64,000 nt of DNA from Cryptomeria japonica (taxonomy: Eukaryota; Streptophyta; Pinopsida; Cupressales; Cupressaceae): the NCBI RefSeq assembly GCF_030272615.1, contig NC_081407.1:138514897-138578896 (forward strand), in the 5' to 3' direction. The notes under the pieces are model-generated. The model searched no databases. It saw nothing but the letters and a program-made list of their open reading frames with translations, and was not told the DNA's origin. This document shows, piece by piece, positions 33,441 through 45,066 of the stretch. Each line of letters opens with the position of its first letter. Positions within the stretch are counted from its first letter, which is position 1. The position numbers were made by a program, and so were the translations under genes.

Positions 33441-35117
33441 CTATAACAACCTCTCATCTAGAATCTTATTCCCTTTCCAATGCTCCTTTTTAGCATATGC
33501 AATGAATCTTGATACGATTCCTTCAATCTCAGCAAGTGGAATCTCGGGAAGATTCTTCATTCTTTCTTCCAAGTGGATGACCTGATCAAATGCCTCGAGA
33601 AGAGCAGCGTCCCATTCATGTTCAAGTTCCTTAGTCTTTTCAATCAGGAGCATGGTAGCAAACATCTGATCCTGTTGCTCATCTGTAATAATATTAGCAT
33701 CCTTGCAAAAGATGACCTTGATTCTATAATCCAATTCCTGCAAATCCACATCTGTCTCAACTTCGATCCTCCTGCCAAGAATGGTACGTAGTACCTCAAA
33801 TACTCTGTCCTGGATCGGGTTGATCACCTCCTCAACATGGCTACATCTAGTACTAATGTCCTCAAAGAGCACTTCCTTCATCTGGAGTAAGGTTGACCAC
33901 TGAAGCAAACTGTGAGGTCCCCCATCCATGATCTTTTCCTGCGCTAAGACCTTTCTTGATGTTTGTCTGATTACTCGTAAGACAGGAATGATAACATCTT
34001 TGGTATGAGCAAAAGCGGCTACCGTTATCATCAAGTTGTGGATTATCTCAAGAACCTGGATAGCCCTATGAATAGTCTTCATCATCCTTGTTGCAAATTC
34101 TACGGCAACTGTATGAGATTTGTCCATCCAAGTACTCATACGCTGGACCATACTCCTAAATCTCTCTGCCTCATTAATTGATTGAAGGGGAAGTGCCTGC
34201 ACGGGTGATCTTGCTGGATCCTGACATCCCAAAGGCTGATTGAGATGGCTGAAATATGTTCTCCATGCACCGACCTCTCTCTCAAGCTTTCTATTCTTCT
34301 CCATTTCTTCTCTAAGCTTATCTTTCAAGGCCTCAAATGAATCGGTGGCATCGTCCATCGTCTGTTCGGCTGTGGATGGACCTAGCTCAAATGTCTCTAC
34401 ATCATATTCCTCTGCGAGGATCTCCCCTTCATACTTGTCCACTGCCGGTGTAGCTATCTGTAATTTTCTGGATCCAGTCTCATCTCTAATCATCTTGGAC
34501 ATCTTGGTAGCCTTCCTCTGCTCTGTCACTTCCTGGGAATGTCCAACAAGGCTCTCCAAATCAATTACATTGTCTTCGTCCTCAATCACGATCACCTTAG
34601 TTAATCTTTCCTTCAACCAATCTGGGATGGCAGATCTTGTCTCTTTAACCTGTATCTCCTTATGCAATGCTTCTTCTTCTCTGGGAGGAGATGTTAACTC
34701 GTCATTGTTCTTGTCTTCATGTAGCTCATAATCTTGGAGAGATCCACTTGGTGACCCTTGAGGTGCCTGTCCTTCTTCCTGCCTATCATTCTGTACCATT
34801 GACTCCATAGACTCTTCCACTTCAAGTGTCCTCTTCTCTGGTCGAGAAGATGTGCCGGATGAACGATCTCGGTTGGCCCCTTGCTTCTTCTTGGAAGATT
34901 CTCTCTTTTCAGGTCTCTCTTTCCTCTTTGAACCTCTTGGATGGAGATTGCCTTCACTTGCACTTCGAAGGTTGCCTTCACTTGTATTTCTGGGATTAGG
35001 ATTGCCTTCGCTTACACTAGCTCCACCTTCGGTTGGTTTCTCTTCCAAAGTGAAAGTCATAGTTATGCCTTGCTCTCTCAACTTATGATGCTGCACATCA
35101 ACCCATCTGCGAGTACA
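33441..35117 (-). pseudogene. 7.3-kb-unit ORF, C-terminal part (copy 2)
   Basis: Uninterrupted from the Gypsy target site to the stop at 33441. Same arrangement as copy 1: Ser/Glu-rich repeats, basic KRKERPEKRESSKKKQG, acidic region, coiled coil (KLREEMEKNRKLERE), long helical C-terminus. Together with 42639-44181 the original product would be about 1,074 residues. An ATG at 35123 is formed by the Gypsy LTR edge and is accidental. Confidence 0.8.
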
Positions 35118-35122
35118 AGACA

Positions 35123-36379
35123 TGTAATGTCCCCTTTTTAGCGCAACATGATATGGGGTGTCGTTAGCCTATTCTGACACGGTCCCGAAGGCTAACAAGG
35201 ACATTGGTGGGATCTTGAGGTGTTTTGGCCTAGGTGTTTTCAGTTTCAGGCCAATCGGTGCCGCTTTGACAGGGTTTCTAGACACTTACTATTTATAGTA
35301 AGTTAGTCTCCAAGCAGTGACTTGGAATTTTTAGTGTTTCCCTGGTTGGCATAATTATCAATAGAAAATATTTGAAGGCGACAATGATTTAAAGGAATTA
35401 TCAAACAAGGTATTAATATTTAACGATAAAGTGTAAAGTTAAATTAAATATTTAACTTTATCGTTATATTATAAGGTTGGGAATATAAAGTAATGTTTAA
35501 AATATTAAAAGTTCCCTTTAATGTGTACATTGTGGGAAATAATATTTTATTCTAAAATGTATTATCCCACATTGAGGAAATGAAGTGTTTGCATCCAGGA
35601 AGAAGATATAAATGGAGGTTGAGAGCTCTCTTTTGGGATATGCTGGGGATGAGATTAATGTTATGCTGTTGGATTTCGTAGAGATCTGATTATTGGGCTT
35701 GGAGGACGGAATCCCTCTTTGCTAGCATTCTCTTCGCTGTTGAAAGACACAGTCAGGAGGATTAATGGTGTTTTCATTCAGGAAACACATTGGGCTTCAT
35801 CTGGTGCTCTCGCATGAAGTTTTTACATGGGTTGGAAAGTGCAGATTTGAAAATAGTGTTTTTGCTACAGTACCGCGTGAATAGTGTTTTTGCTACAATA
35901 CCGCGTGAATAGTGTTTTTGCTACAGTGCTGCGTGAATAGTGATTTGCTACAGTACCACGTGAATAGTGTTTTGCTACAGTGCCGCATAAATAGTAAAAA
36001 TGCTACCGTGTCGTGAATAGTGCAGCTACAGTGCGTGAACAGTGTTTTCAGCAGGTTCTATACTTGTGGAGTTCAGGTTTGAATTTGTTTTTTATCATAT
36101 GGTCTGTAATATTCTTCAAATCTGATTTGTATGCTTGGAGTTGGAATTAAATAAATACCATCAGCATTAATCTTCTTGTTTTTGGTATTTGATATGTCTG
36201 GTTGTTATTATATTGAGTAAACTTTGAAAACTTTACAATAAATATCAGTTTATCCAATTTATCCTATTGCAAATCAAGAACCAAAAATCCAGTAGTCAGC
36301 TTGCAAGCCAACTGTTTGACAAAATTACACTAGGTAAAAAGGATAGATTTAGTGCCGAACAGGGGGGGTGCCCATTACA
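35123..36379 (+). repeat. 5' LTR of the Gypsy chromovirus
   Basis: 1,257 bp, TGTAATGTCCCC..CCCATTACA. TATA box TATAAAT at 35607-35613. Contains the CTTACTATTTATAGTAAG palindrome (about 35284) and, at 35853-36050, about seven imperfect 27-28-bp units (GTTTTTGCTACAGTACCGCG + TGAATAGT). Confidence 0.95.
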
Positions 36380-36380
36380 G

Positions 36381-36392
36381 TGGTATCAGAGC
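36381..36392 (+). other. Primer-binding site (initiator Met-tRNA)
   Basis: TGGTATCAGAGC one base after the 5' LTR, the usual chromovirus/Copia primer site in plants. Confidence 0.92.
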
Positions 36393-36472
36393 AGAAGATC
36401 CTGCCATCTTGTGGGAAACTTTCACCAAAACATATTGCAGAAATAAAACAGGTCCAGAATGTATGATTGAGC

Positions 36473-39400
36473 ATGCGACAGGGGCATTATAATTTTCGCA
36501 ATACCAGGGCCAGACAAAATAGAAATCCGGATAGTCAGAGTGAGCAGTCTAGTTCATCCGTGCAGGTGGACATAGAATCCAGTCATACAGACATAGAGGA
36601 AATATTCTTCGATCAGGACAGCAGTATGGGTGACCGAGATGAGAGGAATATCGTTCCAGATCAGGGGGAGGTAATGTTCAGACAGTTGCTGGGTATGTTA
36701 GAGCAAGGGCAGCGTATGCAGCAGGAGCAGAATAGGCGAATGGACATGATGTTGCAGCTTATGGCTAGACAGATGGGCGTTAATATTAATCCAGGTGATG
36801 CCAACAATGGAAACAATAACAATAGGGGAAACGATAACAATAGGGGCAATGATAATAATGGAGGCCGAGGCAACAACAATGGCCCTGAGAATAATATTAA
36901 TGGTAATAATGGACATGGCAACAATGGGAATGAGGCGGATAACTTTAGACACATTGCATGCCCAGCTCGAACAGCGAGCTCGAGACCTCTTCTACCCACC
37001 TTTCCACCTAGGGATCCGGTTCAACCAGTGAACGAACCGCAGATTACTGAGTTACAGGGTCAGTTCAGGAGGGACTGGGAGGCCAGTGGACCCGAGTTTC
37101 AGGCAGATATTTCCCTCAGAGATTATATGGACTTGAGGATGAGACATATGCCTAGAGCAGGAGGGAGGAATCAGAATTTTGAGCTGAGGAAGAAAGTTGG
37201 AAAACTTTCCTTGCCTTATTATGATGCTTCAGGGAAGATGACTGCACGAGCTTGGGTGCAGAAGATAGATACATACTTGCAGCTAAATCTTATGCCTGAG
37301 GATGAGGCTATCAAGTATGCGGCTATGCATTTGGACGGCGTTGCGCATGAATGGTGGCATCATGGCATGGTGACTCTGGGGCATAATCAGATTACATCCT
37401 ATGAGGAATTCACAGAAAGATTGATTGAGAGATTTGACACTAGGGACCTCGAGTTACATTTCAAGGAGCTAGCACAGTTAAAACAGTCAGGTTCAGTGGA
37501 TGCTTACATCGCCGAGTTTCAGCGTTTGTCTGTACTTGTTACTGATATCTCTCCTAGGAGATTGGTGGTGTTATTTTGTGATGGGCTTGCTGATCCGTTA
37601 CATGGTTGGGTGAAGGGACATGATCCACTCACCTTAGCAGAAGCAACTAAAAAGGCACGAGATTTAGCCCCTTCGGTATACAAAGGAAAATACCATTCAA
37701 CAGATTCTTCCTACCGCAAGGACAAAGACAAAAAACCATTTCAGAAAGAGTATAACAAACCCAAAGAAGGATCAAAAGGACTAGACAGTGAAACCTTGAA
37801 TGAACTTCGAAAGAAGAAACTGTGCTTCCAGTGTAGAGAGCCTTGGGACTTATCTCATAAATGCCCTCTCAAGGCTAAGGCAAATCAAATGGAGTATTTT
37901 TCAGCAGAGGAGTCAGAGTCAGAGGGGGAGGATCAGCACTCCGATTCAGATGAGGGTAACACGATAGAGGAGAGCAGCATTCCTAAGGATGATAGATCGT
38001 TGGCACGCTTGACAGGGGCCCAAAAGGCAATCACATTTAAGGTCAGGGGTACTATCCAGGGGCAGAAAGTGATATCTCTCATTGACACTGGGGCTACACA
38101 TAACTTTATAGATACACAGTTGCTAGCCAGGAGAGGTTTACAGACAGAGGAGCATGATGGTTTTAGAGTCATGGTGGCTAATGGCCAAAAGCTATTATGT
38201 ACTCAGAAGGTTTCAAATCTTCACATTAGATTTGGAGATGGCTATGAGTTGGAGGATGATTTCTATGTTGTGGACATGGGAGATTACGACGTCATCCTCG
38301 GTATGACATGGATGGCATCGCTGGTTGAGTTCACTTTCAACCTAGCGAAGTTGGAAATGAGGTTTCAGCATGAGGGTAGGACTGTTGTACTCAGGGGACT
38401 TTCAGATGGGAGTTGCAAGGTAGTCTCTTTGAGGAGAATGGAGAAACTTTTTCGACATGATGACATAGAGTGGGCAACAGAGTGCTTAGTTATGCCAACT
38501 TCACCGGAGCCTCGAGTGAAGAGTCATCCACCAGATATACAGGAGATTCTTGACAGACATGCCAAGGTATTCAGTGATATCCCTCATGGGGTTCCTCCTG
38601 ACAGGGATGCAGAGCATGTTATTGAGCTCGAGGAGGGAGCCAAACCAGTGATGATCACTCCCTATCGTCATCCTAAGAAACATAAAGATGAGATAGAGAA
38701 GGCAATTAAGGAATTGTTGGAAATGGGGCACATTAGGCCTAGCAAAAGCCCCTTTGCTTCAGCTGTAGTTCTGGTAAAGAAGGAGGATGGGACAATGCGC
38801 ATGTGCATCGATTATAGGGCATTGAATAAGAAAACAATAAAAAACAGGTATCCCATTCCTAGGATTGATGAGCTGATTGATGAGTTGCATGGGGCATGTT
38901 TCTTCACCAAAATTGATTTGCGATCCGGATACCATCAGATCAGGATGAGAGCAGAGGACATTGAGAAAACAGCCTTCCGATGCCACTATGGCCACTTTGA
39001 GTTTATGGTTATGCCATTTGGACTAACCAATGCACCCGCTACATTTCAGAGTTGTATGAACCAGGTATTCAGGGAGCAATTGAGGAGATTTGTTTTGATC
39101 TTCTTTGATGACATCTTGGTCTTCAGTAAGACCTGGGAGGAACATTCACAGCATCTGGAGGAGGTATTATCTATCTTAGAGAGAGAGTCTTTATATGCCA
39201 AGGAGTCTAAGTGTGAGTTTGGTATGACAGAATTACTATACCTTGGGCATATTATTAGTGCAGATGGAGTTCGAGTAGACCCTGAAAAGATTAAAGCTAT
39301 AGTAGATTGGCCTACTCCCACGAACCTCACACAGCTTAAGGGGTTCTTTGGTTTATGCGGGTTTTACAGGAGGTTTGTTAAGGGGTTTTCACAGACTGCA

Positions 39401-41368
39401 GCACCTTTGACAGACCTCACTAAAAAGGGAGCCTTCGTATGGACAGAAGCAGCGCAACGATGTTTTGACCACTTCAAACAAGTGATGTCATCTTGTCCCG
39501 TTTTAGCTCTACCAGATTTCACGAAGCCATTTGAACTTCAGTGTGATGCTTCAGGTGATGGGATAGGGGCAGTATTGATGCAGGAGAAACATCCCATTGC
39601 ATTCGAGAGTAGGAAGCTCCGAGGTGTTGAGAGGAGTTATTCTATCTATGACAGGGAGATGTTGGCCATAATGCATGCATTGGCCAAATTCCGATCATAT
39701 TTGGTAGGTGGGCGTTTTGTGATCAAAACTGATCACAACAGTATTAAATATTTCATGAACCAGCGCGATCTTAATGACCGACAACAGAAATGGGTTACTA
39801 AATTGCAGGCTTATGACTTTGACATAGAGTTTGTCAAAGGTAAGAAAAACGTGGTGGCTGATGCCTTATCTCGGAGACCTCACTTATGTGCCCTGGCAGA
39901 GATTTCAGGAGATTGGAGAGATCAGATTATAGCAGAGTATGTCGGAGATGCTTGGGCTTCTGGATTGATTTCAGGTACTATACAGGATGATCGCTATGAG
40001 GTGATAGATGGATTGATCAGAGTTCAGGACAGGGTTTATTTGATTCCGTCATCACATTTGAGAGAGGTGATACTTAAGGCATTTCATGATGCACCCACAG
40101 CTGGGCATCCGGGGATCTTCAAGACCTACAGGCAGATCCGAGAGCGGTTCACATGGAGAGGGCTCAAGGATGATGTTCAGAGGTATGTCAGGGAGTGTGC
40201 GGTTTGTCAACAGAATAAGGGAGAGCACACATTTCCTGCAGGTTTATTACAGCCCTTGCCCATTCCAGATAGGAAATGGGAAAGTATTTCGATGGACTTC
40301 ATCACTGGTTTACCACGAGTGCAGGGAAGGGATTGCATCTATGTGGTGGTGGACCGCTTGACGAAGTTCGCTCACTTCTTTGCTATTCCGTCCATTTACA
40401 CAGCAGCACAGGTGGCAGATCTTTTCTTTAGAGAGATATTCAGGTTACATGGGTTGCCCAGATTCATTGTCAGTGATCGGGATAGTAAGTTTATGAGTGT
40501 TTTTTGGCAGGAGTTGTTTAGGTTGTGTGGTACAGATCTTACACCTAGTACTAGTTATCATCCGCAGACAGATGGGCAAACAGAGATTGTGAATAAATGG
40601 GTGGAGGGATATTTGAGGAACTATGTAACTGCACAACAAAAGGCTTGGGTCAGATGGTTGCATATGGGAGAGTATTGTTATAACACCACTTATCATATGT
40701 CCATCAGGATGACTCCTTTCATGGCACTCTATGGTTATGACGCACCTAGCTTCATGGATTTAGTTTTGGGGGACAGCAGAGTGCCCAAAGCCAAAAACTT
40801 ATTGCAGGATAGTCAGGACATCCTGAAAGTGCTCAAGGAGAATATACAGCAGGCCCAGAATCAACAGAAATTGTACGCTGATCAGCACCGAATAGAGCGC
40901 AGTTTCGAGGTAGGGGATATGGTTTACTTGAGGCTACAACCATATAGACAGTCATCACTCAAGAAGAGCGGAGCTGAAAAATTGAAGCCTAGATTTTATG
41001 GTCCCTACAGGGTGATTCGCAGAGTGGGCGAAGTCGCCTATGAGCTTGAGCTTCCAGAGGGCAGTCGGGTGCACAATGTGTTTCATGTGTCTAGGCTTAA
41101 GAAAGCCATTGGTCAGAGTGTAGTGCCTTCTGCAGATTTACCCCCTTTGGATGAGGAGGGGAAGCTTGTGTTAGTACCCGAAGCTATTCTCGATGTCAGG
41201 GAAAGGACACTCAGGAACAGAATCGTTAAGGAATACTTGGTGAAATGGAGAGACCTGCCAGATGAGGATGCTACATGGGAGAATGAGCAGGTATTGCAAC
41301 ATTCAGGACTGAATTTGCTTGAGGACAAGCAATTTCAAGGGGGGCGGACTGTAATGTCCCCTTTTTAG
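36473..41368 (+). CDS. Gag-Pol polyprotein of the Gypsy chromovirus, intact
   Basis: 1,631 codons from ATG ([10 protein letters not shown]). The frame is open 6 bases earlier, but from a TTG. Order: gag with Asn/Gly-rich linker (residues about 105-155), zinc knuckle [14 protein letters not shown] (about 451), aspartic protease [10 protein letters not shown] (Asp about 538), reverse transcriptase with [19 protein letters not shown] and FFDDIL (FDD about 878-880; many relatives have YDD), RNase H ([17 protein letters not shown]), integrase with HHCC (His about 1205, CAVCQQNK) and DDE core (MDFITG about 1275, SDRDSKF, TEIVNKW), and a C-terminal chromodomain (about 1567-1610: [17 protein letters not shown]). 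The chromodomain targets integration to modified chromatin in this clade. There are no stops or frameshifts. The last codons run through the purine tract and six codons into the 3' LTR. Confidence 0.96.
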   Translation: MRQGHYNFRNTRARQNRNPDSQSEQSSSSVQVDIESSHTDIEEIFFDQDSSMGDRDERNIVPDQGEVMFRQLLGMLEQGQRMQQEQNRRMDMMLQLMARQMGVNINPGDANNGNNNNRGNDNNRGNDNNGGRGNNNGPENNINGNNGHGNNGNEADNFRHIACPARTASSRPLLPTFPPRDPVQPVNEPQITELQGQFRRDWEASGPEFQADISLRDYMDLRMRHMPRAGGRNQNFELRKKVGKLSLPYYDASGKMTARAWVQKIDTYLQLNLMPEDEAIKYAAMHLDGVAHEWWHHGMVTLGHNQITSYEEFTERLIERFDTRDLELHFKELAQLKQSGSVDAYIAEFQRLSVLVTDISPRRLVVLFCDGLADPLHGWVKGHDPLTLAEATKKARDLAPSVYKGKYHSTDSSYRKDKDKKPFQKEYNKPKEGSKGLDSETLNELRKKKLCFQCREPWDLSHKCPLKAKANQMEYFSAEESESEGEDQHSDSDEGNTIEESSIPKDDRSLARLTGAQKAITFKVRGTIQGQKVISLIDTGATHNFIDTQLLARRGLQTEEHDGFRVMVANGQKLLCTQKVSNLHIRFGDGYELEDDFYVVDMGDYDVILGMTWMASLVEFTFNLAKLEMRFQHEGRTVVLRGLSDGSCKVVSLRRMEKLFRHDDIEWATECLVMPTSPEPRVKSHPPDIQEILDRHAKVFSDIPHGVPPDRDAEHVIELEEGAKPVMITPYRHPKKHKDEIEKAIKELLEMGHIRPSKSPFASAVVLVKKEDGTMRMCIDYRALNKKTIKNRYPIPRIDELIDELHGACFFTKIDLRSGYHQIRMRAEDIEKTAFRCHYGHFEFMVMPFGLTNAPATFQSCMNQVFREQLRRFVLIFFDDILVFSKTWEEHSQHLEEVLSILERESLYAKESKCEFGMTELLYLGHIISADGVRVDPEKIKAIVDWPTPTNLTQLKGFFGLCGFYRRFVKGFSQTAAPLTDLTKKGAFVWTEAAQRCFDHFKQVMSSCPVLALPDFTKPFELQCDASGDGIGAVLMQEKHPIAFESRKLRGVERSYSIYDREMLAIMHALAKFRSYLVGGRFVIKTDHNSIKYFMNQRDLNDRQQKWVTKLQAYDFDIEFVKGKKNVVADALSRRPHLCALAEISGDWRDQIIAEYVGDAWASGLISGTIQDDRYEVIDGLIRVQDRVYLIPSSHLREVILKAFHDAPTAGHPGIFKTYRQIRERFTWRGLKDDVQRYVRECAVCQQNKGEHTFPAGLLQPLPIPDRKWESISMDFITGLPRVQGRDCIYVVVDRLTKFAHFFAIPSIYTAAQVADLFFREIFRLHGLPRFIVSDRDSKFMSVFWQELFRLCGTDLTPSTSYHPQTDGQTEIVNKWVEGYLRNYVTAQQKAWVRWLHMGEYCYNTTYHMSIRMTPFMALYGYDAPSFMDLVLGDSRVPKAKNLLQDSQDILKVLKENIQQAQNQQKLYADQHRIERSFEVGDMVYLRLQPYRQSSLKKSGAEKLKPRFYGPYRVIRRVGEVAYELELPEGSRVHNVFHVSRLKKAIGQSVVPSADLPPLDEEGKLVLVPEAILDVRERTLRNRIVKEYLVKWRDLPDEDATWENEQVLQHSGLNLLEDKQFQGGRTVMSPF
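41337..41349 (+). other. Polypurine tract of the Gypsy element
   Basis: AAGGGGGGCGGAC directly before the 3' LTR, primes plus-strand synthesis. Unusually it is also coding, being inside the gag-pol frame. Confidence 0.85.
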
Positions 41369-42633
41369 CGCAACATGATATGGGGTGTCGTTAGCCTATT
41401 CTGACACGGTCCCGAAGGCTAACAAGGACATTGGTGGGATCTTGAGGTGTTTTGGCCTAGGTGTTTTCAGTTTCAGGCCAATCGGTGCCTCTTTGACAGG
41501 GTTTCTAGACACTTACTATTTATAGTAAGTTAGTCTCCAAGCAGTGACTTGGAATTTTTAGTGTTTCCCTGGTTGGCATAATTATCAGTAGAAAATATTT
41601 GAAGGCGACAATGATTTAAAGGAATTATCAACAAGGTTTTAATATTTAACGATAAAGTGTAAAGTTAAATTAAATATTTAACTTTATCGTTATATTATAA
41701 GGTTGGGAATATAAAGTAATGTTTAAAATATTAAAAGTTCCCTTTAATGTGTACATTGTGGGAAATAATATTTTATTCTAAAATGTATTATCCCACATTG
41801 AGGAAATGAAGTGTTTGCATCCAGGAAGAAGATATAAATGGAGGTTGAGAGCTCTCTTTTGGGATATGCTGGGGATGAGATTAATGTTATGCTATTGGAT
41901 TTCGTAGAGATCTGATTATTGGGCTTGGAGGATGGAATCCTTCTTTGCTAGCATTCTCTTCGCTGTTGAAAGACACAGTCAGGAGGATTAATGGTGTTTT
42001 CATTCAGGAAACACATTGGGCTTCATCTGGTGCTCTCGCATGAAGTTTTTACATGGGTTGGAAAGTGCAGAATTGAAAATAGTGTTTTTGCTACAGTACC
42101 GCGTGAATAGTGTTTTTGCTACAATACCGCGTGAATAGTGTTTTTGCTACAGTGCTGCGTGAATAGTGATTTGCTACAGTACCGCGTGAATAGTGTTTTT
42201 GCTACAGTACCGCGTGAATAGTGTTTTGCTACAGTGCCGCGTGAATAGTAAAAATGCTACAGTGTCGTTAATAGTGCAGCTACAGTGCGTGAACAGTGTT
42301 TTCAGCAGGTTCTATACTTGTGGAGTTCAGGTTTGAATTTGTTTTTTATCATATGGTCTGTAATATTCTTCAAATCTGATTTGTATGCTTGGAGTTGGAA
42401 TTAAATAAATACCATCAGCATTAATCTTCTTGTTTTTGGTATTTGATATGTCTGGTTGTTATTATATTGAGTAAACTTTGAAAACTTTACAATAAATATC
42501 AGTTTATCCAATTTATCCTATTGCAAATCAAGAACCAAAAATCCAGTAGTCAGCTTGCAAGCCAACTGTTTGACAAAATTACACTAAGTAAAAAGGATAG
42601 ATTTAGTGCCGAACAGGGGGGGTGCCCATTACA
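41350..42633 (+). repeat. 3' LTR of the Gypsy chromovirus
   Basis: 1,284 bp, 27 bp longer than the 5' LTR because the tandem array (about 42080-42300) has one more GCTACAGTACCGCGTGAATA-type unit. TATA at 41833-41839. Confidence 0.95.
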
Positions 42634-42638
42634 AGACA

Positions 42639-44181
42639 AGACTGGAGCCATCAAAGCATCTAGATCCACAACCTCGGGCTCATTCCAATCTAACCTTATT
42701 GATTTGCTTTCTCGATCATAGGATGACTGGAGGTGTCTGCCACTGTCCTGAGCTTGTTCGGCCACTCTGTAAATCTTGCATTTACTGATGAAATCCAAAG
42801 GCAATCTAGAATGCATCTTTCTTTTCACTTCAAGATCATCTAAGAGATTCATCATAAAATCTTCTATCTGAAACTCATGCTTAAACTTCCTACCGACTGT
42901 CTCTTCTATATATCCATGTGGATCAAAGCTTTCTCTCAAAGCAAAGAATGAAAAAGAATACAAAGCTAACTCCTTCTCTGCGTCATCCATGGCTAAAGCA
43001 TTAGGACATACCTCAACTGAATTGCCTAAGATGATAGGTACACGAACTCCATTTCCATGTCTGTGTCTGAATGCCTTTGCATAAGCTGCCAACTGTCTTG
43101 TTACCTCAAGTTACACAATTCCGTCTGTCGGATATCTCGGCAACATGTATGGAGGTGAAGGACATCCATGAACTCTAATATAAGTGAACTTCGGAAATTG
43201 GATAAACCAAGCACCGTACCTCTTCACTAGTTCCTGTGCATCCTGAGATAATTTGTTGTGAATCCCGCCTTGCAACGTCCTTGCGATGTTCATCGTGAAG
43301 GTATCATTAACTAACTTGTAGTTGCTTCCTGGCGGATGATGCAAGTGGACATAGGAATCACAAACTCTGACCTCGCCGGGTCCTCTTCCAATCACTCCTC
43401 TATGAGGTAGTCCTACGTACTCAAAGCTCCTGATCAAAGCATATATGACGTATGAACTCATGTGGAAGGATTTGGTAGCTTTTAATCTCCTCAACTGTAC
43501 GTCCAAGCAATGACTAATCATCCTAGCCCAATGAATTGTTCCTTTTCCCTGAACTATCACCTGGATAAAGTAGAACATCCACTTCTCAAAGTAGAAAGCT
43601 TGAGGGGCTCCTGTGACTCGGTTGAGCATTGTAATCAAATCTCTGTACTCCTCCTGGAAATCAGTCCTATGTGGTGTGTTCGGGATCTTGCTCAAGCGAG
43701 GATGACTCTTAAGTAACCAGTTCTTGTTGATGATGCTTAGACAAGCATCTGGATCATCTTCGTACATGGACCTGGCTCCTTCTATGCTCTTGTAGACCAT
43801 ATCTCTATGCTCCGGAAGATGGAAAGCCTCACTTATAGCTTCCTCTGAAAGATAAGCTAAAGTGTTTCCTTCCTTGGACATGATCGTTCTGGACTGAGGA
43901 TCATAATGACGAGCACACTCGATCATCAATTCATGGCACTGTACTGCTGGAGGGAAGCCGGCCGCCTTAATGATGCCACTTTCGATTATCCTCCTGGCAA
44001 CAGGTGATGGCTTACCAATGTAAGGGACCTCTCGAAACTTCTTCGTACTGAAGTTGCCCAAGTTGGTATCTCCAATGTTGCTCCACTTAGACACGATCTT
44101 GGTCTCCAGTTCTTCGGTCTTTTGATCTTCCTTCATGAGAGCTGGACGACTGGTGGATGCTCCCGCCTTCGGGGTCGCCAT
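42639..44181 (-). pseudogene. 7.3-kb-unit ORF, N-terminal part (copy 2)
   Basis: ATG at 44181 (MATPKAGASTSRPALMKED). The frame stays open except for one stop at about 43113-43111 (TTA in copy 1, TAA here) after PRYPTDGIV. The downstream frame is unchanged (LEVTRQLAAYAKAFRH). It reaches the Gypsy insertion at AGACA after ALMAPVLS and continues in the same frame at 35117 (CTRRWVDVQHHKLREQ). The short T-run before ALMAP lacks the extra base seen in copy 1. Amino-acid similarity to copy 1 is very high by eye. Confidence 0.8.
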
Positions 44182-44718
44182 TGTAACACCTACACAACAT
44201 TTCATAATAAGTAACAGATTTTGCAATGTATAACTAGATTAGATTAAAGATTAATTTTAGGAAACTTCATGATAAGTCCTTGAGTTATCATTTCCTAAAT
44301 AACGATTGAGCTATTGCAATTCAAAATTTCAAAATTCAAAAATTTAAGGCTATGACGATCAAAAATTCAAAACTCAAGAGAAAGGAAGATTTCGCCATAC
44401 CTTACTTGAGAGCTAATTCTAAAGCGTAAAACAAGGAAATTCGCCTAGGCAAAATTTATAATTTGAAGCTTTCCCACGTGATCTTCCTCAAGCGAATGTC
44501 CTCCTTAGCAATTCGCCACCTTTGGGGGGTCTTTGATGTAGTCTTTGGCAAATTCGCTCAACTCCAACTAAATTCGTACTCCCCTTTGATGATGTTAGCA
44601 CTACTTTGATGAAATTCGCACCTTGTATCCTTGATAAAATTCGCTCCTCCTTGTCTTCTCCAAAAACGCATGTGAAGGATGTTAAATGATGGTTTGAAAA
44701 TGAAATAAACCACCCTTC

Positions 44719-44726
44719 CTTTATAG
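44719..44726 (-). promoter_or_regulatory. TATA box upstream of the 7.3-kb-unit ORF (copy 2)
   Basis: The minus strand reads GCGCCTATAAAGGAAGGG, at the same place as in copy 1. Confidence 0.6.
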
Positions 44727-45066
44727 GCGCTTACCCTCACATTGACCCTAGGCCGACTTGGTGAATAAAGTGATTTAAAAACAAATTTTAATTAAAAATT
44801 TAGGCCAACTTTGTAAATAATTGAGAATTAAAACCCAAACGCCCCAATTTGATTTTATTTAAATTAATAATTAATTAATTAATGCCTTCATTTTTTATTA
44901 ATTCGATTTTTTAAAAGGCAAAAATTAATTAATAAATGCCCATGCGCAAATTTTTTAAATGCTATTAAATTGAATATTTAAATTTATCGATTTTTTAGCA
45001 TTTAATAAAATTTCAAAAAAAATGTGTTAGCGCCAAAATTTGAAGAGGTAAGGGTACAAACCATAT

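Larger units (their letters stand above)
35123..42633 (+). mobile_element. Complete Ty3/Gypsy chromovirus, 7.5 kb
   Basis: 5' LTR 35123-36379, primer site 36381-36392, one gag-pol ORF 36473-41368, purine tract 41337-41349, 3' LTR 41350-42633. The target duplication AGACA is at 35118-35122 and 42634-42638. The two LTRs differ by roughly a dozen or more substitutions and one 27-bp repeat unit (by eye about 1-2%), so the insertion is fairly young. It sits in the ORF of the 7.3-kb unit in opposite orientation. All parts needed for autonomy appear present. Confidence 0.96.
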
